Origin: Polytrichum commune
Lineage: Eukaryota > Streptophyta > Polytrichopsida > Polytrichales > Polytrichaceae
Assembly (NCBI GenBank): GCA_950295325.1
Contig: OX485808.1
Location: 10,914,501 to 10,978,500 of the forward strand
Reading direction: 5' to 3'
Length of the DNA: 64,000 nt
In this document: positions 13,276 to 23,950 of the stretch, piece by piece
How the letters are laid out: every line of letters starts with the position of its first letter
Numbering within the stretch: position 1 is the stretch's first letter
The notes under the pieces: model-generated
Told to the model about the DNA's origin: nothing
Seen by the model: the letters and a program-made list of their open reading frames with translations, nothing else
The model's database searches: none
Translations under genes and position numbers: made by a program

Positions 13276-16200
13276 CCCCCAAGAAGAGGTGCGAAGATGG
13301 AGGCAGCAACGTCCCGATGGCAATAGCAGTAATAATCTCAGTGCAAATGGCAGCAATGGGGACTTATTGTCCAGCAATAACCCTGAGGTACAACGGCCTG
13401 GCAGACGAGCAAACCCGATGACCAATATGCATAACAGCAAGATATCCCAGCCATCCGGAAATGGAAGAGGATCAATTATCGGTGAAACAGATGGGGGAAG
13501 GTCCAGGATATCCAATGGCAGGAGCAACCATGATGTTGTGAAACCATCAGCTGCGTCTGCACGGGTGGTCCGTGGATCGAGCTCCTTCATGTCATGTGGC
13601 CATAACGGTTATGGAACAGACTCCGTTAAGCCAGATTCATCATCAAAGAGTAGCAGAGACCAGCATCGTGTTGTGAGCGGACAGGTTATTTCGTCGAAAG
13701 CCTCTAACCCTGTGGATTCGAGGGAACAGAGTACTGCAAGATCAACCTCAGGACCTGTTTCGAGAGTCTCAAGCTCCTTGAGTGGCATGACCATTTCTTC
13801 TTCAACAAAAATGATCCAGGCTACGAGTAAAACCAGCAGCGGTGCACAAACTCCAACGAATGCCAACCAACAGGAGACAACCACAAGCAAGCAAAACTCC
13901 TCTCAGAAGCAGCCGACCATCATTACAGGTAAACTTATACATCCGAAATATGTCACCGTTTCTTGTAGAGAATTATACGCAACCCATAAGTGAAGAAAAA
14001 GATCCTCATCATCCTTGATGATTTTAAGGATGCAGTTATCCTTCAAAGCCTTCAAACAACAAGAAGTGTCGAGTCTGCTTGTTATCATGTAAGATTTCAC
14101 CGATCGAAGCCCGAGTGAAGTACGTAGCAGGGTCGCTGGTGTTGGAATTAGGGTGCTTCCCGTTTCATTAGCATTGTAGTCATACAGTGCCATCCTTGGA
14201 TTATGTACCCGCAAATTATAAATCAGTCCATCTCACCTCACACATCTGTATAGGGAATTGCTCCCATAGTTGTCCCGAATTACACCATTACTCGTAGAGA
14301 AAACGCAATCCATAAGTGAAGAAAAAAATTTACTCCATCATCGATTCTAAGGATGCCATGATCCTTCAAAGCCTTCAGACAGCAAGAAGTCTTCCTGCTT
14401 GCCATAATGTAATCACCGACCTAAGCCCGAGTCATAGAGTACGTAGCAGTGTCGTCGGTACTGGCATTAGGGTTCTTACGTTTCAGCATTGTACTCATAT
14501 GGTGGAATCCTTAATTTCGGATCCCCGAATGATCAGTCCATCTCACATCACACATCTGTACGGGGAATTGCTCCCAGGTTTGTCCTGGAATTCACCTGTA
14601 CATGTGAAGAATACGCAATCTACAAGTGAAGAAAATAATTCACATCAACATCGCAGCAAAATCGAATTTATGGACGCCATTAACATCCTACAAATCCTTT
14701 AGACAACAAAAGTAGAAATATCCGCTTGCTATAATGTAATCACCGACCTGATTAGCCTGGTTGAAGTACGTAGCAGTGTCGCTGGTATAGAAATTAGGGT
14801 TCTTCCGTTTGAGCATAGTAGTCATACAGTGAAATCCTTGAATTATGGACCACCGAATCACGAAATCACCTCCATCCTCAATCTTTCCCCTTGCGCAACA
14901 AACTCAATAAGAGAGTGAACAACGCATTCTGTAAGGATGTCTGTCAGAATGCACGAACATTCGAACACTTGTAGACATGCTCCTTACAAATAGTCCAGTC
15001 TACCTCGGCCTGAACCGCTGGAAAGACTTTCCTGCAAGAATCGAGGGTGGTCTGCAATTAAATACAAAGTTAAAATTTGAGTGGGTAGGAATTCATCATC
15101 CTAGATTGGTCCATTGTGAATCATTACAAGCCACTCGGAGGTCATCAACATGGATCACTCCCATGATAGTAAACCTCATAACAGGGGCATCGACGTCATC
15201 ATCGAGCACGCCATCGAAGCCTGAGGCGCCTTCAACAACAATGACACCACCACATCCACATCCTGAGCTACGAGGATGCCCACCTCCGGAAGATTATCTC
15301 CTGCGCCAATGGATGAAAGGGCCTTCAATCCCCGAAGGCACAATTGTCAGCATATCCGACCGACCAAGCTTATGCATGAGCGTCCGAGGGAACGAGGCAT
15401 GCATCGGATCCTCAGACCATGCTCTCTACATTGTGGACTGCAACAGCTGCACATTTGTAAAAGCACTCTACGGGAAGCAGTATGGACACACCGAGTGGGT
15501 GACATGCTGTGATTATTTAGCTGATGGAAGAATCCTCAGTGGAGGCATGGATGGCAAGCTATGTCTGTGGGATAAGAAAGGTGTGAGATCCTACGATCTC
15601 AAAGGCCACTCTGCATCGATTTCTGCAGTGAAAGCTGGAGCTGAGGGATCTCTTGCAGTCAGTGCAAGCTATGACAAAACCCTAATGCTCTGGAATGTCA
15701 GCAGGTTGCAAACCAAAGTGGCAGGATGCCTCAAAGGGCATAAGGGGGCTGTGTTGGGGTTTTGCTTGAGCTCCCAAGGTTCAGTTGTAAGTGGTTCCCG
15801 TGAAGGTGAAGTGATTCTTTGGGATGCTGCAAGGGCAACACCGGTTTTGAACATCACTGGTGCACATGATGGACATGTCACAGCAATCGAGTCCCTCGAA
15901 GACACCAAGCACAAGACATGGGAGGAGTGTAGAGAGTGTTTCTTGACAGGTGGGCAGGATGGTGTTCTCCAAGTGTGGGATTTTCGAACACGAGGACCTG
16001 TGCAATCTGTCGCACTTCACAGAAACGCTACCGGTAAAGGTGCGGTGTCGAGCATTGCAGTTTCCTACACTGCGACAGGAAGTGGTCCGATCGTTGTCAC
16101 GGCAGGTGCAGATAACTTGATCAAGGTTACGGAGCCTCGTAAGGGTTACGAGGTGTTGCATACGTTGTCTAGCCATAGAGATTTCATTTACAGCTTGTAT

Positions 16201-16389
16201 GTGTCCGGTCCGCTCGCGTGGAGCGGTGGTGCGGATGGGTCGCTGTTGGTGCACGAGCTTCTCACCGGACAATGCTTGTATGGATTAGGGGCCGATTCCA
16301 AAGGAGCCGTGCGGTGTATCTCGCTTGCTGGCCCTGATCGCCTCGTTGTGTGCGGGGATGATGGCAATGTTATGATTTACAGCCTCTGA
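13238..16389 (+). CDS. WD40-repeat (beta-propeller) protein, two exons
   Basis: Exons 13238-13928 and 15185-16389, joined over an intron with GT (13929) and AG (15184). The phase fits: exon 1 ends with one base of a Gly codon that exon 2 completes, giving a 631-residue product. Residues 1 to about 250 are low complexity, rich in Ser, Asn, Thr, Gly and Arg, and probably disordered; this composition continues across the splice, supporting the join. The rest carries about seven to eight WD-type units ending in LCLWD, LMLWN, VILWD, LQVWD, IKVTE, LLVHE and VMIYS, with GH-like turns (HTEWV, HSASI, HKGAV, HDGHV, HRDFI). Propellers of this kind act as protein-interaction scaffolds. I cannot assign an orthologue; the repeats are generic. 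Exon 2 is also open upstream to 14977, so a shorter product from a downstream promoter is an alternative. cDNA would settle the join. Confidence 0.8.
13940..14865 (+). repeat. Three-copy ~310-bp tandem repeat inside the WD40 intron
   Basis: Units begin near 13960, 14285 and 14600. Each contains ACGCAATC or ACGCAACC followed by AAGTGAAGAAAA, then GCTTG plus CATAATGTAATCACCGACC or a variant, then GTACGTAGCAG, ATTAGGGT and GTCATACAGTG. The first unit starts at or just inside the donor-side end of the intron, and the third is the most decayed. ORFs here (such as 14316-14702) are by-products of the repeat. Confidence 0.8.
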
Positions 16390-18035
16390 TGCTACGTGTT
16401 CGATCTCCTCAGGGATGTCTAAATGGACGTGACGAACATTGACGTGAAATTTATGGATCAGCTCACATATGCAATTGATTCATGAGGCTTGAGATATTGA
16501 ATGCATTTGTGAGATATTCGCAGTTTTTGAATTGGAGGCACCTTGACAATCGATCGGTGTATATCAATATCAAAGGTTTAGGTGTAGTCACACTCAATCA
16601 TGAATTCCATAGAGCGAAGTGATTTAGGAATAATTTACTCTCTGGACTTACAAATTCTTTGATTGAACATGGTGATCATACCTTAATTCAGCCGATGAAC
16701 CAAATCGGGGTAGTGCTGAAACAAATTAAAGTTTGCAACCTTAAACTATTTCGAATCATTAATTTATCGTTAGAGCGGTTGGCCCGGTTGTTGGGTAATT
16801 TGTTGGTGCAATATTGTTGAGAGGAGAATTACACAAATCCTTCACTTTTGTCAGGCAAGGAGCTGAATGTTGTCAATTTTATGTTGGAATCATTAAGATG
16901 CAACTGGAGTAACCATCATTCTCAGTATGTGAGGATAGCGGAAACATAAGTAGCTTGTGGTAGATGACTTCAAGTGCGCATCCTTGGGCTTGCAAGATTA
17001 AGAGTACTAATGATCTGGAATATTAATTTTGAAATCAAATCAATGATACTAATTAGAGAGAAATTTCAATAGACACATTCCTCTATCAGCCACACAAAGT
17101 TTGGGACCCTTGTTGGATTCATACAAAAGCATCATGATGATAACAAAGAGAAGTCTAATTGTTGTAGTGGCTGCACTTGTAACTGACTAAGGATCGGCTT
17201 CCATAACCATCTCAAATTGCAAGAGACCATCGTTGAATGCTAACACAATGTTGATACATATCCTTGAAGGCTTAACATATTTTCGGTGAGAAATCAACAT
17301 TAAACCCATGATTCATTCAACATTAATTCATCACAAACATATAATTTAACTTTTTGAGTCTTCCAACTTAACATTCAGAAACAACGTCAATGTCAATCAA
17401 AATTGCAACTCTATGTTAATCTGGCAAGCATTGATTCAATGTTGTAGTTCTATGTGGTTGACTCAATGTGAAATCAATTTTGATATATGAATTTAGAGGT
17501 TTTTCAAGACCAGTTTTGGGTAAACACATCAACTAGTTTTAAAAGCCGTATTATTATCTTTAGATTCTATGGAGTTAATTGAAGTGCAACGTCTAGTGCT
17601 GGAGGAAACAATCAAAGTAATGAATATTTAAAACTCTCACCTCCTTTATGATTGATAATAATGTTCATGTGTCCATTGTTGTGGGATTAATTGCAGGACA
17701 CCATTCAATAACGCAGCAAGACTGGAAAATATAAAGGGAGCAAGATTAAAAGATGCGAGCATGCTTGAAAAGTATTGTTCATATTGATGTTCACATAGAA
17801 ACTTGAGATAATCCATTCCAAGAATGTATACGGAAAATTGTAGCCCTTTAAGAGTCTTTCAACAATTTATTGAAATTTGATGATGACTTTGTGACTGGTA
17901 GTAGCCAAGGCCAACCGAATTTGTGCACTTCTTTCCTAGGTATTATTTTTATATATCCTTTAGGGACTTCCAAGCTGCAAATTGATTTGTATGGAGTTTT
18001 GTCCTGTCTTTGAAGCAGTACCCGGGAAGATTTTG
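16390..18035. other. Intergenic, nothing recognised
   Basis: AT-rich sequence downstream of the WD40 gene. No ORF of 60 codons or more has coding character, and no terminal repeats or RNA genes are seen. The WD40 3' UTR and polyadenylation site presumably lie in the first few hundred bases, but I cannot place them. Confidence 0.5.
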
Positions 18036-18215
18036 GGCATAGTCAGTCAAGATCCATGTGATTCTAAATCCAACTGGTTACATGTTGACATCTTCCGGTT
18101 TTGCTACTTTATTCATTTGAGATATATTCTTCTATAGATTCCTCTAAAATGATCGTTAATTCTCCTAGAACTTGAAAATTTCACTCGCAGCTTTGGACAG
18201 TCAGGATAATTATAT
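18036..18215 (-). repeat. Single diverged copy of the 59.8-60.8 kb array unit
   Basis: On the minus strand it matches the ~150-bp unit amplified at 59.8 kb: TTGAAATT or AAGTTCAAG-type start, then AGAGGAATCTATAGAA, a CAAATTAATAAAG-like word, ATGTTAACC or ATGTAACC, and CAGTTGGA. It is considerably diverged. It shows the repeat existed as a dispersed element independent of the tandem array. Confidence 0.6.
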
Positions 18216-18894
18216 TAAACGATAGTAAGTAAGGTAAGCGGTTCATAACAAGATACTTTGAGCTTTGCATCCACTTTTTGTAGGATATGAAACACGCAAT
18301 TAGCACAAGATGATTAGCAAATCCAAATTGTGTCCGTAGTCATTTTTCTCATGATATTGAGAGTTTATATGAATATCTTTCTCACAAACAAAAATGGAGA
18401 TTCTCTTTTCTCAATTGAATGATCATATAGGTTTTCCCAGTTATATTGACTCTTGAGACTAGAATGATTAACATTATAGAGCACGTAGTCCAATCTCTTT
18501 TAAACACATGTCGATTTTGGTGTCCAGTCTTAGATCCACACTCTTCCACACTTAACCACACACCACTCAAATATAGATGTCCACTTAAGATGACAAACCT
18601 AATTAGGTCCACTTACCTTAGGTCTACAACCTACCATTTGGACCTTGAGTCTCTAAGTTCCATATATCATAAGACATGTCTAGTATTGTCTTAGTAGTGT
18701 TGATCAATTGGAAGTTGAAGAGATTGCGACTTCACACATGATCACTTGAACACGAGTGAGTGTTTGCTTCATATTTTAAGTAAATTACTTTCCAAAGAGA
18801 TTGTGTGTCCAATTAAATATAGTCTCCTAGTACAGGTTTAATATGTAGTCAACCAAGAACATAGAATCTAACTATCTAAAATGTAGATGGGGCC
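18216..18894. other. Intergenic, nothing recognised
   Basis: Short chance ORFs only. The segment around 18440-18540 resembles 30740-30840 at low similarity (shared words near GTCCAATCTC and TTTTGGTGTC), suggesting an old dispersed repeat. Confidence 0.4.
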
Positions 18895-18902
18895 ACATGA
18901 AG

Positions 18903-19310
18903 CACGGGGGGGTCACTCCATTGTCAAGTTGAACACCACGTGCGACCAAAAAAATCTTCTTTTGGTAAGTTGCACCACCAAAATGGGTCAAAATTTTATC
19001 AATTTTTTTTCATGAGTAGATATACACAGTACCTATGACATAGTTAAAAGTGGTAACTAAATTTGATGATTTGTTTTTTTCATAAAACATACCGTTTCTA
19101 ACTAGAATGACACATAATTGAACTAAAACAATTACTAAAAAAATAAAGATGACTAAAAATTTCAAAAAAATATACAAAAGATACTATCAATGGTTATGTA
19201 TATGTAGAAAAAATATCATAAATTTTAAAATTATATATGGCATGTAATATAGGGGTAGCAAACTTCGTCCGCACGTGGTGTCAACTTGACTATGAAGTGA
19301 CCTCCCCGTG
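18903..19310. mobile_element. hAT-type MITE, 408 bp, with 8-bp target duplication
   Basis: Terminal inverted repeats of about 41 bp begin CACGGGG and run through GGTCACT, GTCAAGTTGA and CACCACGTGCG, with a few mismatches and one indel. The flanking 8-bp duplication ACATGAAG is perfect (18895-18902 and 19311-19318). TIRs starting CA and 8-bp duplications define hAT-superfamily insertions. The AT-rich interior has no coding capacity, so this is a non-autonomous element. Confidence 0.88.
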
Positions 19311-19565
19311 ACATGAAGTAGGCCTTGGGGCCTGACATCATTCCATGATGGACACAAAAGGGGTCCATGATGTCACTTGCAACCCACTATCACGTAGGAC
19401 TCACTTTTTACTCAATTTTAAATACAAATCTTGATGTTTCAAATATGATGACTTTATGAAGTGAAACGGATCTCACGAAATGCAAGTGATGATTCATACA
19501 AGCTATTTATGATAATCACACCCTATTTGTGGTCCTTACCCAAAAGTGACCCCTATGGATTTAGA

Positions 19566-19646
19566 ACTAGTATTTGAGTAAATCCAAACTTTTGATGAGT
19601 TTAGAAATAAGCAAGCAGTTTTGAACACTTGTGCTTCAAGTATTGT
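19566..19646. repeat. Rearranged partner of the 11.13-11.35 kb segment
   Basis: The first ~27 bp (ACTAGTATTTGAGTAA...) match 11141-11167 in direct orientation. The following ~55 bp (GATGAGTTTAGAAATAAGC through ACACTTGTGCTTCAAG) match 11300-11365 inverted. Two fragments about 150 bp apart at 11 kb are joined here with one flipped, indicating an inversion or deletion in one copy of an older repeat. Confidence 0.6.
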
Positions 19647-19668
19647 TATACGTACTCAACATTTAGCC

Positions 19669-20164
19669 CTCAGGGAGTGCACTATTCATTAAAACCAAGC
19701 ATCACGTGCGTGCATGCCCCTTATTAAAATACCCCTATATACATTTTATTTTTGCTAAAATCAAGCAATATACTTACAAATCTCATTGCTTCAAAATGCA
19801 TTTCCATACGTACACAAGGGTCCAAAAACAAATACAGAAATTGTATATAACATGTGTACAAATGTTTGGAAATGCAAAAATATGGCCCTATTATATGTAT
19901 AATATCAAATCATGGATTTTTAGTTATAAAGTCGTTACTTAGTGGATGAAAAAACACATGATTCTTGGTCCAGGTCTGACTTGAACGCGTAAACGCGTAA
20001 ATGCGTACTTTACATATATTTTTCTATAGCCTCATGTATATCTACTTCTTGCTTAATAGCAATATGTCTCTTGTACGTACATTTTGTACATGCTTGTTTT
20101 AAATAATACCCCTTTTGTGCACCCACGTGTATAAATACAGTACTTGAACAGTGCACTCCCTGGG
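19669..20164. mobile_element. hAT-type MITE, 496 bp, with 8-bp target duplication
   Basis: The ends are inverted repeats, CTCAGGGAGTGCACT on the left and CCCAGGGAGTGCACT read inward from the right. Weaker complementarity continues for tens of bases. The 8-bp duplication ATTTAGCC is exact at 19661-19668 and 20165-20172. There is no coding capacity. The TIRs are unrelated to those of the neighbouring hAT MITE, so this is a separate family. Confidence 0.85.
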
Positions 20165-20464
20165 ATTTAGCCATTATGAAGGTGAGCATATATATTGAAA
20201 GACCATGAACACGATGTGTGCATACATTCGGCATCACAGTGGAGATATGAAAGCGGGCGTGCAATGACCGTCTTGTCTGAAATCATCTAAATATTACTAG
20301 TTTATTCAATCATTTATGCAATAGGGCCTAAAATTTGCAATTTAAGATGTGTGAAATTCCTTGTTAAATTTTAACAAGACCTAACAAAATTTCAAGTAAT
20401 CTACTAATAATATCACTTCTCGAATGCTTAAAAATACAGTTATAGGTATAGTGACCACACATTA

Positions 20465-20967
20465 GGGCCACATCACACACGAGCCAAGAGCCGTGACCGA
20501 GAAATTGTGAGAGCCCAAAAGAAAGCGTCCAAAGGCCGTCCCAAGACACCTCCAAACTCATGTAGTGTGGTCACGGATTCTCAATTGTAGTGTGAAGCCA
20601 TATGTGACCGTCCCTCAACCAGATGCTATTTCGATGAATCTCTATTCATGCAGGTACTCACACATGATAAAATTAGAATAAATCAACGGTTGTGAGCATT
20701 CAAAGTGCCATGATCTCCCGATTTTGTGTTAGGCCTACCTCCAAGAGGTGGTTTTTGAAAATAGTCCAAGTGACCATGAAACATGCTCCATTCGATGCCA
20801 TGTGGGAATGCATGCAGACTTTACACCCATCTTGCATTCACATACTCCATTGGTACCTCAAGCGTAGTGTGAAGCGAACTTGGACCGGCTCCGCCTTTTC
20901 CACCAAATTATGAGAGTGCTTAAAGTATAATGGTCACAGGCTCTCAGTCTCATGTGTGAAGTGGCCC
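20465..20967. mobile_element. Tourist-like PIF/Harbinger MITE, 503 bp
   Basis: The TIRs start GGGCCAC and continue with TCACACA and GAG, plus a GTGACC word about 35 bp in, in both arms. The flanking 3-bp duplication is TTA (20462-20464 and 20968-20970). GG-rich TIRs with TTA/TAA duplications are typical of PIF/Harbinger. Extra partial inverted copies of GTGTGGTCAC and GTGTGAAG lie inside. No transposase is present. Confidence 0.75.
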
Positions 20968-21420
20968 TTAGATCAGTAGTACGTCTATTGCAAGGTACGA
21001 CATTCTATCTAGCACATCTAGTATTGAATTACGAACTATGACTTATGCTTGATTTTAACCTATCACAACCCACGAAATTACAGTTCATATTGTCAATGAA
21101 TGTCAAAGCAGTTCTAATATTGTTTGAAAAATAAAGTGCCACTTGTCTCCCACTTGTCTCTTCCTTGCAGAGTTATGCAGGTCTGACAGGCCCTGACAAT
21201 GCTTCCTCTCCACGATACTCGTCATAGTGACCACAGTATTATATTAATCCTGAATGAGCAAGGGCATAATTAAAGGTGAGAAAGAAAGCTTCATTGATCG
21301 CATATTGAAGTGCACATTAATCCCTCCACACGGAAAGGGGAAAATGATGCTTTACAAGTGAGTCTCGAGCACATTTTCATACTTGTGGCCACGTCCCTTG
21401 TGAAGTTTGGACAAGAACTA

Positions 21421-21782
21421 CACCAAATATGATATTTAGTGTCATATCGTATTTCATGTCCCTATGGTAATTTTTCGGATGACACTTCTTATGAACAAGT
21501 GAACGAATATTGTCATGGATGATGGATGAGTTCGTCCATTGGCCTAAACCCTACCTTCTCATATCAACAACTTGTGATGAGATGTTGTCATGGGTGATTG
21601 AAATTTGGATGAGAAACCATTTGGTAAGTGACGGTACTGTAAATCTATAATCCCCCAAAAATTTACAAGGAATGGCAAATAATGTTGGGTTAACATCTAA
21701 TGTTGGTGACAGTACACTGCAGTTTACAATCAGTATTGAGCAAGATAATTAGAATTGGTGACACAAAATATCATGTTTAGTG
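21421..21782. mobile_element. Stowaway/mariner-like MITE, 362 bp, TA duplication
   Basis: Inverted ends of about 24 bp, CACCAAATATGATATTTAG and CACTAAACATGATATTTTG followed by TGTCA, with three or four mismatches. TA flanks both sides (21419-21420 and 21783-21784). The interior is non-coding. A 2-bp duplication is weak evidence by itself; the long TIR match carries the call. Confidence 0.7.
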
Positions 21783-21784
21783 TA

Positions 21785-22289
21785 CCTAATAACTTATGAT
21801 GTTGTCGCAAGGCTTATCATAACATTATTCAACCATGTGGATCCGTTTCATGACCCTAGAACATGTCAGCTATATTATGTGGGGTCCCAAACAACGTAAG
21901 ATTTTTTATTATTATTATCCATACATTCTAGCTGACACTTGGAAATATGGGTGGAGTTATATGCCCGACGATATTCACGGGAACCGTTGTTCATCCCAGT
22001 ATTATTCATTGAAAACACTATTCATAACAACACTATCATTGAAAATACCGACACGGTTCAGAACATTCATACTATTCATACCGACATCAATTTCTTCCCA
22101 TTTTTCTTAGTTTCTTCCCATGAAAGTAAGATAATGCAGGCCCATATCATATGCTAAATATAGAATGGAACGCAACCTTGCAACTGAATAATGTTGTGAT
22201 GATCTCACCATGTTATATGACTTTACAAATTATCAGTGCAACAAGCAGCTCACCATGATGAATGCTCAATTGTTGCTACACTAACCTAA
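21785..22289. other. Intergenic, nothing recognised
   Basis: AT-rich sequence with a run of short related words around 22013-22075 (ATTCATTGAAAACACTATTC, then variants). Overlapping plus-strand ORFs here are low complexity and not credible. Confidence 0.45.
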
Positions 22290-22680
22290 ATCGTGGAACA
22301 GTCAAGGCCCCTTTTCCCTGTTATACATATGGGAAGTTGCAACCAGCAACTGAATTCAGAGGAACCCAAATGAGCTGCCCAAGTTGTTGCTATTTTAACT
22401 TTAATCATGTAACAGTCAAGGCCCCTCTTCCCAGTGATGAATGAATAATAGATGGCAATGGCGATTTGGGTCTTGTCACTCTAAAAGTAACACTTCAAAA
22501 AGCTGTGAATGCTGTTGCCGGCAGACAAATATAAGGGAATGATGGGCACGTCGAAGGTGCACCCAATGTGGTGCTTGATTTGGCACAAGCTCTCCATAGC
22601 AGTCCACGGCATATGCCCGGTGGTCATTTCGAGCTTGCAAGCGACCTGCCCGGGGGTGGGTGGACATGAATGAGAGACGC
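22290..22680 (-). pseudogene. Decayed C-terminal copies of the adjacent MAPKKK gene
   Basis: On the minus strand, about 22480-22650 translates to a clear relative of the neighbouring kinase's subdomain IX-XI region (LEMTTGHMPWTAMESLCQI, then IGCTFDVPIIP), with a deletion and frameshift upstream in the SDIWSLGCTV region. Two extra copies of the kinase's extreme C-terminus follow: FITGKRGLDCYMI at about 22395-22440 and GKRGLDCSTI plus stop at about 22287-22320; the intact gene has FITGKRCLDCYTI. No N-lobe, lysine or catalytic loop survives. It looks like a partial tandem duplication that decayed. Confidence 0.85.
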
Positions 22681-23032
22681 TTCATTCTCGATCAAAGCCG
22701 CAAACTTTTGATGTAAATTGGGAGCGGGTTTACGGAGCATGATTGAGGGACAAGGATTACTGCCTCGTGTCAGAGGTGGTCTCTTTTGATCAGTGACAAG
22801 ATGTTGGACCTTGTAGTTTTTGCACCACAAACATATGAGTCTTTGACAATCATCAGCATGTGTCACTTAAAACGTGTCTCCCATGTCACTGAAACATGTA
22901 CCAATCTAGCATTGTAATGGTAGATTGGCATTGTTCTATTACCACCATCGTAGGACGATTGCCTACAACTCATATGCAGGTAGTGTGTTGCCTCAACACC
23001 GCCTCGGGCGCCATCCCTGGTGTTGGTTTAGC

Positions 23033-23950
23033 TTAGATTGTGTAGCAATCGAGACACCTCTTCCCAGTGATGAATGGGTGTTGGAGCAGTTGGGATGCCG
23101 TCCACCGGTTTTGCGGATCCCTCTGGAAGCAGTGCCCCACGAAGTCGTGAATGTCAACAGACAGGAACGAGGGGACGACGGGCACGTCGGTGGTGCACCC
23201 GATTCGGTACATGATTTGGCACAAGTTCTCCATATTATCCCACGGCGCGCGCCCAGTGGCCATCTCGAGCACCGTGCACCCGAGAGACCAAATGTCGGAC
23301 GCGGGGCCTTGCGACTCTTGCCTCACGACCTCGGGCGCCATCCACATTGGCGTCCCCCTCAAGCCGGTGCACCCGGCCCGTCGAACCGGCGAGCCGGCGC
23401 CGGTGGAGGCCGAGTCGGCCTCCTTGGCCACTAGTGTGGCGGACCCGAAATCCGCCAACTTGACGGCCCCGCCGAGACCCACAAGTATGTTCTTGCACTT
23501 GATGTCGCAATGGCAAATGCCACGGCCGTGCAAATGTTGGAGGCCTTTCAACACCTTGGCCGTGACCGAATGCAGCAAATGCTCGTTAAACCCCGCCCCG
23601 CCGTGCTTCTCGAGGAGGTCCGCGAGGCTCCCGCCCGCCATGTACTCCAACCACAAGTTGCGGCGCCTCCGCCCGCCCTCCGTCGTCCAGTCGTCCCCGA
23701 AGCTCTTCACGATGAACTCGGAGCCCGAGCTCGACGTCGCCGCCGTGGCCGCGGCGTGTTGTAGCATCGCGATCTCGTTCTCGAGCGAAGCGAGCTGGGT
23801 TTGCGACCTCGCGTCGCCCTCCTCGAAGTCCACGGATTTCACCGCGAAAATCTCGCCCGTCCTCGCATCGAGGGCCACGTTCACCTGCCCGAACGTGCCC
23901 TCGCCAATCACGTTCCCCCGGATCCATGTCCGTGACGGCATTCGCCCCAT
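23033..23950 (-). CDS. Intronless MAPKKK (MEKK class, MAPKKK17/18-like) Ser/Thr kinase
   Basis: A 305-residue protein from the first in-frame ATG (23950); the frame stays open upstream to 24037 but without an ATG. Nearly the whole protein is one kinase domain: TWIRG lead-in (the W-x-RG signature of plant MEKK-type kinases), glycine loop GEGTFG at 16-21, FAVK lysine K38, alpha-C glutamate E59, catalytic HCDIKCKN with D149, DFG D167-G169, then RGTPMWMAPE, SDIWSLGCTVLEM and RWTASQLLQHPF. All catalytic residues are present, so it should be active. Known relatives phosphorylate MAP kinase kinases in stress/ABA cascades in the cytoplasm or nucleus; that role is inferred from family. There is no regulatory N-terminus, as in MAPKKK17-20. 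The gene is strikingly GC-rich against AT-rich flanks, and partial decayed copies lie beyond its 3' end. Confidence 0.9.
   Translation of the reverse strand: MGRMPSRTWIRGNVIGEGTFGQVNVALDARTGEIFAVKSVDFEEGDARSQTQLASLENEIAMLQHAAATAATSSSGSEFIVKSFGDDWTTEGGRRRRNLWLEYMAGGSLADLLEKHGGAGFNEHLLHSVTAKVLKGLQHLHGRGICHCDIKCKNILVGLGGAVKLADFGSATLVAKEADSASTGAGSPVRRAGCTGLRGTPMWMAPEVVRQESQGPASDIWSLGCTVLEMATGRAPWDNMENLCQIMYRIGCTTDVPVVPSFLSVDIHDFVGHCFQRDPQNRWTASQLLQHPFITGKRCLDCYTI

Noticed and set aside
15781-16272. Minus-strand 163-codon ORF opposite the WD40 repeats
   Set aside because: Antisense shadow of exon 2; no recognisable domain.
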